Source of the DNA: a virus
Length of the DNA: 64,000 bases
Reading direction: 5' to 3' (one strand)
Virus record (IMG/VR): IMGVR_UViG_3300025645_004731
Coordinates: 26,616-90,615 of that record
Each line of letters begins with the position of its first letter. Within the stretch, counting starts at the first letter, position 1. Shown piece by piece: positions 58,796 to 64,000 of this stretch. The notes under the pieces are model-generated. The model was not told the DNA's origin, searched no databases, and saw nothing but the letters and a program-made list of their open reading frames with translations. The position numbers and the translations under genes were made by a program.

Positions 58796-59547
58796 TTTTT
58801 CTTACCAGTAAACCACGGCTCTCTTTTACTGTACGCACTTAGTATTAGTTCGTCGTCTTTTACTTTATATGCAGGATAGATATGATCTGCTGTTTTTGTT
58901 TTATTATAAGCAGGTCCGTGATTGTTCTGTTTAAATGCTCTATCTGCAATAGGTAATTTTCCTAAAGCCTGTGCTAGTTCTGCAAACTTAATATCAGTTA
59001 CTGAAGGATCAAATACAGAAGTACCAAATTTGACATAATCAACACCAGCATCTGAAATTACTTTGATGTCGCCGCTATATGTTTTGTCTACGATCCAGCT
59101 ACATATTTTTGCTCCAACATTAAAATGTTTATCGGCAGTAAAGTCAATTTCTTTTACACCGTGCGTTTCTGTTAATGCAAATCTTTTAGAAAGATTAGCT
59201 ACAGCAACAGGAGTAACAAAGTTAACTGTGCCTGTTTCACTTACAAGCTCTATTGCTTTTTTAGAAAACTGGTTATAAATTTTATTTTGCTGATTGTCTT
59301 TGATGCTGTTATCCTGATAGGGTGGATTGCCGATCACTGCGTCAAATTGTACGTCCTTCAAATCAAAATACTCCTGTTGTGTAATGTAGTTTATATTCAA
59401 TGCCGATTCGTCAATGCCGTTTGCCCGAAAATACATGGACCAACGTTTCTGTGATAATCTATTTTCCAAATACACCCAGTCGCCAAGTTTGATAGTTTTC
59501 ACTTGGGCCTTAATGTGCAGATTGCTATAAACATGTAGTGTTTTCAT
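58792..59547 (-). CDS. Eco57I-like N6-methylase, motif I absent
   Basis: ATG 59547 (or GTG 59553), 251 residues. NPPYQ at 74-78 (FDAVIGNPPYQDNS), then KHFNVGAKICSWIVDKTYSG typical of Eco57I-type C-termini. The N-terminus lacks DPACGxG. 62 bp near the NPPY region is about 89% identical to 58.46-58.52 kb. Probable member of a methylase array. Confidence 0.65.
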   Translation of the reverse strand: MKTLHVYSNLHIKAQVKTIKLGDWVYLENRLSQKRWSMYFRANGIDESALNINYITQQEYFDLKDVQFDAVIGNPPYQDNSIKDNQQNKIYNQFSKKAIELVSETGTVNFVTPVAVANLSKRFALTETHGVKEIDFTADKHFNVGAKICSWIVDKTYSGDIKVISDAGVDYVKFGTSVFDPSVTDIKFAELAQALGKLPIADRAFKQNNHGPAYNKTKTADHIYPAYKVKDDELILSAYSKREPWFTGKKK

Positions 59548-59584
59548 GGCCACTTATCTCTTGATAATTTTTACTTACTACTAT

Positions 59585-59613
59585 ACTATACACCAAGGCA
59601 CCTCGGTTGTCAA
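59585..59613 (-). promoter_or_regulatory. Operator-type early promoter
   Basis: -35 TTGACA (59613-59608), 17-bp spacer ACCGAGGTGCCTTGGTG, -10 TATAGT (59590-59585). Confidence 0.8.
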
Positions 59614-59646
59614 GTGTTATTTGATATGTGATTCAATGTATTTTAT

Positions 59647-60750
59647 TCATTTTACCATGCCCCGTCTATCAATCTTGCCAATGGTTTCTTTTTCGGTGTC
59701 GCTTAGTTTATAAATATCCATGATTTCATCATCTGTCATTTCTACAGTCACCTCGGGATGTAAATACAATGCTGACCAGAAATTATGATACCATCTTTTA
59801 TCTAGAACAACAAATCCATCCCACGCAACTCGCGCAAACATATTGGTTTTTAACAAACGCTTTAATTTTTCGGGTTCATCATGTGTCCAATATAAGTTGG
59901 TATCTTTCGCAGTGTTATCAAACGTTAGGTAGCCATATCTTGAAGTGGAAAATCCCTTAGTTGTTAAATCTTTATCACGCGCAATTGAAATAGGGGCTTT
60001 ATTATTAATAATTTTTTCTGCAACTGATTGTAGTTCACATTCGTTGGTATAAAATCCAACATCATTAAAATTGGTCATCTTATTGTTAATAGTTGCGCCC
60101 ACAATATCCTCTGTTTTAATTCCAATAAAATAACAGATTTTAATACCTACTGTAAAGTAGCTAGAAACATCTGTTTCGGCTTTTAAAATATTGATACCTT
60201 TCATACCAGAAATAGCAGTGCCACATTGACCATAAACAGTTGTTTTGAATATAGCGGACGGCACAACTAACGCAACAATTCCGTCATCTTTTAATAAATT
60301 CGATATTTTTTCCATAACAGAAACATACATCTTTTTTCCGCCACCTTGGTTCGTTTTTTTGTTGGCACGAACTGGATTCTGGTACGGAGGATTACCAACT
60401 ACAGCATCAAATTTCATATTCATTAATTCCTTAATCATAATATACTTATATCCTAGATGCTCCGTGATTTTTTTTGTTTCTGGACAAAAATTCTCAGTAG
60501 CAACAGTGACATTTTTTGCTCCTCGGTCGAATAATTCAGCCGCGAATTCAACAGCGAACAACACCAAGAAACTTTCGTGTTTGTGACTGATCGAATCTAA
60601 CATTCTACGAACAAGTCGGCTGGGCGTATATGGCACCGGATTATTGGTGAATGTCGGGCCCTTTGCACCAGATCTCAATGTACAAATGACCCCACCCTCT
60701 TCATTGCTAATTATATTTCTAAACTTGCTTTTCTCAGATAATAGGCCCAT
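59647..60750 (-). CDS. Eco57I-like N6-methylase with degenerate SAM motif
   Basis: A 367-residue protein. Motif X-like VPYTPSRLVRRMLDSI (39-54), a degenerate motif I region FLVLFAVEFAAEL (61-73), NPPYQ at 120-124 (FDAVVGNPPYQNP), and SSYFTVGIKICYFIG typical of this class. The motif I change (no DPxCGxG) may mean altered SAM binding or reliance on the partner at 57.3 kb. Confidence 0.7.
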   Translation of the reverse strand: MGLLSEKSKFRNIISNEEGGVICTLRSGAKGPTFTNNPVPYTPSRLVRRMLDSISHKHESFLVLFAVEFAAELFDRGAKNVTVATENFCPETKKITEHLGYKYIMIKELMNMKFDAVVGNPPYQNPVRANKKTNQGGGKKMYVSVMEKISNLLKDDGIVALVVPSAIFKTTVYGQCGTAISGMKGINILKAETDVSSYFTVGIKICYFIGIKTEDIVGATINNKMTNFNDVGFYTNECELQSVAEKIINNKAPISIARDKDLTTKGFSTSRYGYLTFDNTAKDTNLYWTHDEPEKLKRLLKTNMFARVAWDGFVVLDKRWYHNFWSALYLHPEVTVEMTDDEIMDIYKLSDTEKETIGKIDRRGMVK

Positions 60751-60781
60751 AGTGATTCTCTTTTTTTGTTTCTATACTGCA

Positions 60782-60810
60782 GTTATACACCAAGGCACCT
60801 CGGTTGTCAA
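60782..60810 (-). promoter_or_regulatory. Operator-type early promoter
   Basis: -35 TTGACA (60810-60805), 17-bp spacer ACCGAGGTGCCTTGGTG, -10 TATAAC (60787-60782). Confidence 0.85.
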
Positions 60811-60823
60811 GCGAAAAATAAAA

Positions 60824-61588
60824 TTAAAGCTTGGCTAATAGATCATCTTCTTCTTTTAATTTATTCTGCATAGTTTCCCATTCTGGATCCTTGGGTCCGT
60901 TAATAAGTAATGGCATTATGCCGAGTTTTTTACGGAATTCATTCCAAAAGAATGGATTTCCATTAATTTTTTTACTAATTTTCTTGTAGTTTATCACTTC
61001 GATATCGCCGAAGGTATTCGCTTCTAGTTTATAATGTAATCCTTTGGCAGTAGTAAAAAGAATATAACGAGCAAAGCATCCTTGACCAGACATTCTGGCA
61101 TGTCCTTGGGCATTGCCGAAAAAGTTCATGACTCTGCTGCCATCATTGGTGGTATGCTCTTTTGTTGGATTTAAGCTACCCTTAACTTGAAGATATACTG
61201 GGCTTCCAGATTTCGAAATCTTGCGAATTCTTTTACCATAAGATTTTTCTTGGGATGTATTTGCTGTTGCGTCATATCCCGTGTCTTCTAGATCCTCGTC
61301 GATTGTATCCATACTGATATAACTTCCTAAATTATAATCACTGAGTCCGAAAGTTTCAAAGAATACTTCACTCAATGCCTCTACCCCTGCTCCGAAATAT
61401 CTTGGTGCCTTGATGCTTTTATTATCCTCGTCTGTATGTGACATCCGTAAATCCTCACGATACGGAATTAATGCATCAATATTGTTTGATTGTTTTTTTA
61501 GAGCAAGAAGGAACTTATCTAATTTCTGAATTTTATCGAATGCGGTAGTATCAATACAATACTTAAACCAACTATGTTTATTTGACAT
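60824..61588 (-). CDS. QxK-type PD-(D/E)XK nuclease (Mrr-like)
   Basis: A 254-residue protein. GAGVEALSEVFF (67-78) supplies an early Glu, TGYDA (103-107) the Asp, and VYLQVKGS (131-138) the Q-x-K, which fits the E...D...QxK pattern of Mrr-like nucleases found at the N-termini of type ISP and related restriction enzymes. Its ATG shares one base with the helicase stop. Together they resemble the R part of a multifunctional restriction enzyme. Confidence 0.65.
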   Translation of the reverse strand: MSNKHSWFKYCIDTTAFDKIQKLDKFLLALKKQSNNIDALIPYREDLRMSHTDEDNKSIKAPRYFGAGVEALSEVFFETFGLSDYNLGSYISMDTIDEDLEDTGYDATANTSQEKSYGKRIRKISKSGSPVYLQVKGSLNPTKEHTTNDGSRVMNFFGNAQGHARMSGQGCFARYILFTTAKGLHYKLEANTFGDIEVINYKKISKKINGNPFFWNEFRKKLGIMPLLINGPKDPEWETMQNKLKEEDDLLAKL

Positions 61589-63000
61589 TATTGTACTTCC
61601 TTCGCTGATGTATCAAACAATTCCCAGAATAATGCGTCCTGGCCTTCTGTTACTAGAATATCGGTTGCTTCCTTATAAATTGCATCATCACGATCCATCA
61701 ACTCACCGCCTGGCGTCGGCATATTATGTTGATCCTCAACATCTGCCCAGAACTCAGCAAGATCATAGCCACCTTGCTCAAACATGGCAGCATAGGTAGA
61801 TAAATTGGAATCACCTGCCCATTCTCCGTTGAATCTGGCAATAGTAACAATACATTCTGTCTTGATTCGATTCTTGCGAAGTTCTCCGGCAAGAGCACCA
61901 GACTTGATAATATCAGCGTTTGCCGCACGGCACCCACGGCCGATTGTCTGAATTGCTTTTACCATGCCAAGACCGCGCAAGATCAACACTCCGCCGATGC
62001 CGTCAACATCAATGCCTTCGGCTAATGTATCACAATGCATGATGATAGAAGGATTAGGATTTTTAGCAAAGTCGGCAACTAGCGCATCTCGGTCCATCTG
62101 TAGGCTACCGTTCTTCACTGCTGTATCAGCAGTAACATAATAAAGATCAATATCGTTATTTCCTACAATATTGCGAATCTCACTCAATTCGTTCGCAATA
62201 TCCGAAAAGTTCATGGTATTGGGCATTGCTACCAACATCTTATGAACGAAATCCTTATGCGCAAATGTCAGTTGGTCCTTAAACGCCGCGGCGATAGCAG
62301 ATACATAATCTTCGGTATTGCCGTTATCAGTACTGAGAACATTTACAGTACGAATTCGCGGGCGGACAATATATCCGTTAGGAATAAGTTCTTTTGGCGA
62401 TACATCAGCAATCACTGGTCCAAATAGTTCAACATTATCCATACTCGCTTCTGCTGCTGCCATACGAACGGGCGTACCAGTATAGAACAGTGTCTTTGAT
62501 TTAAACAGATGCATATTCTCGCGCAGGTCAGATTGTACTAGATAGTGCGCTTCATCACAGATGATAAGATCAAAGTTCATAGCAGCGATACGATGTAAAC
62601 TTTTATAACTTGAAAATGTTATATGCGCTCCATTATGAGAATTCATAATTTCTTGCAACACGTTCGTATCTGTAGTGGATACATTCTTCTTATCGTTCAG
62701 AGTATGCGTCTTTGCTTGACCGCTATGAAAGTTCGTAAACTCAATTCCCATGCCGGCGAATGTTTTAGCAAAACGATTTTGCTGATTCTGGCTTAGTGCT
62801 ATACGTGGATGAACTACAAGAATACGTGCTGCGCCGTGAGACATAGCAGTAACTACTTTCATAATTAAATCTTGAAAAACTTCTGTTTTGCCGCCGCCAG
62901 TAGCACATAAAATAGTGCCACGGGTAGCATCAGGATCAGACATGAATTTATCTTGTGCCTGTATCATGCGAACTTGGTATGGTCTAAACTTCATAGTCAT
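61588..63000 (-). CDS. SF2 helicase/ATPase (restriction-type)
   Basis: A 470-residue protein. Walker A ATGGGKTEVF (33-42), DEAH (149-152, LIICDEAHYL), TGTPVRM motif III, QTIGRGCRA motif VI. N-terminal RPYQVRMIQ Q-like motif. Domains order as in restriction-type (HsdR/ISP) and UvsW-like helicases. Its partner is the QxK nuclease; a recombination helicase is the alternative. Confidence 0.8.
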   Translation of the reverse strand: MTMKFRPYQVRMIQAQDKFMSDPDATRGTILCATGGGKTEVFQDLIMKVVTAMSHGAARILVVHPRIALSQNQQNRFAKTFAGMGIEFTNFHSGQAKTHTLNDKKNVSTTDTNVLQEIMNSHNGAHITFSSYKSLHRIAAMNFDLIICDEAHYLVQSDLRENMHLFKSKTLFYTGTPVRMAAAEASMDNVELFGPVIADVSPKELIPNGYIVRPRIRTVNVLSTDNGNTEDYVSAIAAAFKDQLTFAHKDFVHKMLVAMPNTMNFSDIANELSEIRNIVGNNDIDLYYVTADTAVKNGSLQMDRDALVADFAKNPNPSIIMHCDTLAEGIDVDGIGGVLILRGLGMVKAIQTIGRGCRAANADIIKSGALAGELRKNRIKTECIVTIARFNGEWAGDSNLSTYAAMFEQGGYDLAEFWADVEDQHNMPTPGGELMDRDDAIYKEATDILVTEGQDALFWELFDTSAKEVQ

Positions 63001-63032
63001 AACGATTCTCTTTTCTTTGTTTCTATACTGCA

Positions 63033-63061
63033 GTTATACACCAAGGCGCATTGGTTGTCAA
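63033..63061 (-). promoter_or_regulatory. Operator-type early promoter of helicase-nuclease pair
   Basis: -35 TTGACA (63061-63056), 17-bp spacer ACCAATGCGCCTTGGTG, -10 TATAAC (63038-63033). Confidence 0.85.
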
Positions 63062-63090
63062 GTGTTAAATGACATTATTATTAAAAAAAG

Positions 63091-63498
63091 TTATACTGCT
63101 TCCTTTGATGAAACAATCTCTTTGCCGAACTTGCTAGTCCCAATAAGAGTATAGTTATTGCGGATATTCTCTGGTGTTGCTGGAACGCCGTCGAAGTAAC
63201 TTACGCCATCTACATACCAGTCTAATGGAAACTCATACGTCTCGACAACCATATTGTCGTTCATGCCTCCAGCATCGGCGACACTACAAATAGCATCTTT
63301 GATTGACTGGTCGTTCAACTTATCAAACACACGCTGATGAACAATAAACTCTACGGCGCATCCGCCATCTGCGTCATGTGTGATATTAGGACTGATACGC
63401 AACCCAGTCTGTTCTAGTAGGGCAGAATATACTTCGTGAATGTCGCGGTAGCATTCGGCTGCTGTTGTGTAAATCTTAACTTGTTTTGTAGTAGTCAT
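63091..63498 (-). CDS. Early protein of unknown function
   Basis: A 135-residue protein (MTTTKQVKIYTTAAECYRDI, EFPLDWYVDGVSYFDG). No family recognised. Preceded by its own promoter. Confidence 0.55.
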   Translation of the reverse strand: MTTTKQVKIYTTAAECYRDIHEVYSALLEQTGLRISPNITHDADGGCAVEFIVHQRVFDKLNDQSIKDAICSVADAGGMNDNMVVETYEFPLDWYVDGVSYFDGVPATPENIRNNYTLIGTSKFGKEIVSSKEAV

Positions 63499-63530
63499 AG
63501 TGATTCTCTTTTCTTTGTTTCTATACTGCA

Positions 63531-63559
63531 GTTATACAGTAAGGCATCTTGGTTGTCAA
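63531..63559 (-). promoter_or_regulatory. Operator-type early promoter
   Basis: -35 TTGACA (63559-63554), 17-bp spacer ACCAAGATGCCTTACTG, -10 TATAAC (63536-63531). Confidence 0.8.
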
Positions 63560-63568
63560 GTGTTAATT

Positions 63569-63838
63569 TTAACTTACTGGAGATAACATGCTAGCTGTTA
63601 CCTTCCATGTAACTGTGCCGGCATCGACAACTACTGTCTTTTGATTGACTTTGGTAATACGTCCACGCACTGTCTGACCATCACGTTTCCGGAATTGTAC
63701 CATGTCGCCTTTGACCATTTCGTTAGCTGCTTGACGAGCAAGGTATGTGCGGCGCAATTTAATTGCGTCTACAGCACGGTTCAGTTCTTCTGCGTTCATA
63801 CGACCAATTTGATCTACTACTGTGTTTAACATTGCCAT
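63569..63838 (-). CDS. Small SH3/KOW-like protein
   Basis: ATG 63838, 89 residues. C-terminal KGDMVQFRKRDGQTVRGRIT and VTWKVTASMLSPV look like an SH3-like barrel with basic residues, so nucleic-acid binding is plausible. Upstream in-frame leader codons were rejected as start. Confidence 0.6.
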   Translation of the reverse strand: MAMLNTVVDQIGRMNAEELNRAVDAIKLRRTYLARQAANEMVKGDMVQFRKRDGQTVRGRITKVNQKTVVVDAGTVTWKVTASMLSPVS

Positions 63839-63870
63839 GGTGATTCTCTTTTCTCTGTTGCTATACATAT

Positions 63871-63899
63871 ACAATACACCAAGGCGCATTGGATGTCAA
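63871..63899 (-). promoter_or_regulatory. Operator-type early promoter with weak -10
   Basis: -35 TTGACA (63899-63894), 17-bp spacer TCCAATGCGCCTTGGTG, -10 TATTGT (63876-63871). Confidence 0.7.
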
Positions 63900-63901
63900 G
63901 C

Positions 63902-63931
63902 AAAAAGCGCAACAATAAATGCTGCGCTTTC
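63902..63931 (-). terminator. Rho-independent terminator, cassette copy 3
   Basis: Stem AAAGCGCA (63904-63911) with TGCGCTTT (63923-63930), T-run on the minus strand, next to the promoter at 63.88 kb. Confidence 0.85.
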
Positions 63932-63958
63932 AAGTACTTGTAATTTAGTTTATGCTAT

Positions 63959-64000
63959 TTACTCTGGTAGTGCGTCTATCAAAGTTTTGAAATCAGCAAA
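63959..64000 (-). CDS. C-terminus of a gene beyond the window
   Basis: The last 13 codons (FADFKTLIDALPE) before a TAA at 63959 are seen; the rest lies to the right. It is followed by the terminator at 63.9 kb. Not identifiable. Confidence 0.5.
   Translation of the reverse strand, partial: FADFKTLIDALPE

Overview
The window is a segment of a large lytic, T4-like (myovirus-type) bacteriophage genome. The evidence is a gp43-type family B DNA polymerase, a gp45-type sliding clamp, a DsbA-like late-transcription protein, T4-style late promoters (TATAAATA class), a set of proteins with T4-like capsid-targeting N-termini, and many small conserved phage genes of the type seen in marine T4-like phages. 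Base composition is AT-rich. Nearly everything is on the minus strand, with stop and start codons overlapping by 1-14 nt. Only a lipase, one homing endonuclease and phoH are on the plus strand. I saw no tRNA, rRNA, CRISPR array or integrase. The host cannot be named from the sequence; a marine proteobacterium is an inference.

Layout, left to right (minus-strand transcription runs right to left). 1-4.7 kb: metabolic and small genes under one sigma70-type promoter (metK, MIP18/DUF59 Fe-S protein, HNH nuclease, MazG-like, and a leucyl aminopeptidase cut by the left edge). 4.8-7.6 kb: lipase, an AbrB-like small protein, and a DNA methyltransferase overlapping a PD-(D/E)XK nuclease, which looks like a compact restriction-modification pair. 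7.6-16.4 kb: radical SAM enzyme, phosphoribosyltransferase, two HxGH nucleotidyltransferases (one fused to a cupin), sliding clamp, Smr, DNA polymerase, ferredoxin/flavodoxin-NADP reductase, DsbA. 16.5-34.7 kb: GH19 endolysin, a gene interrupted by an in-frame TGA, a metallothionein-like peptide, very large low-complexity proteins, and a run of proteins with MKINEI-like N-termini that I interpret as internal head proteins (lysozyme, GNAT-like, ParB-like and others). 34.7-38.6 kb: UvdE, RyR-domain and early small genes. 38.6-48 kb: tail fibre/structural genes with late promoters, ClpA, DnaJ/CbpA-like protein, an Rz/Rz1-like spanin pair, then phoH. 48.7-64 kb: a densely promoted early-type region with HAD phosphatase, MESH1-like alarmone hydrolase, ATP-dependent DNA ligase, a GIY-YIG-like endonuclease, Dam, and a cluster of Eco57I-like methyltransferase fragments, a QxK nuclease and an SF2 helicase.

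Two promoter systems are visible. Fourteen minus-strand promoters (plus one on the plus strand before a homing endonuclease) have TTGACA-like -35 boxes and exactly 17-bp spacers that carry a conserved dyad, best form CCAAGG-TG-CCTTGG. This looks like an operator built into the promoter. Six further promoters have the same spacing without the dyad. T4-like late promoters precede virion and lysis genes. The most unusual parts are the embedded-operator promoter family, the dispersed restriction-modification-like cluster at 57-63 kb, the head-targeted protein family, the metallothionein-like gene beside a TGA-interrupted gene, and a SAM-centred set (MetK, radical SAM, several methyltransferases, an Fe-S assembly protein and a reductase) in one phage. 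Family names come from motif recognition by eye, not from a search.
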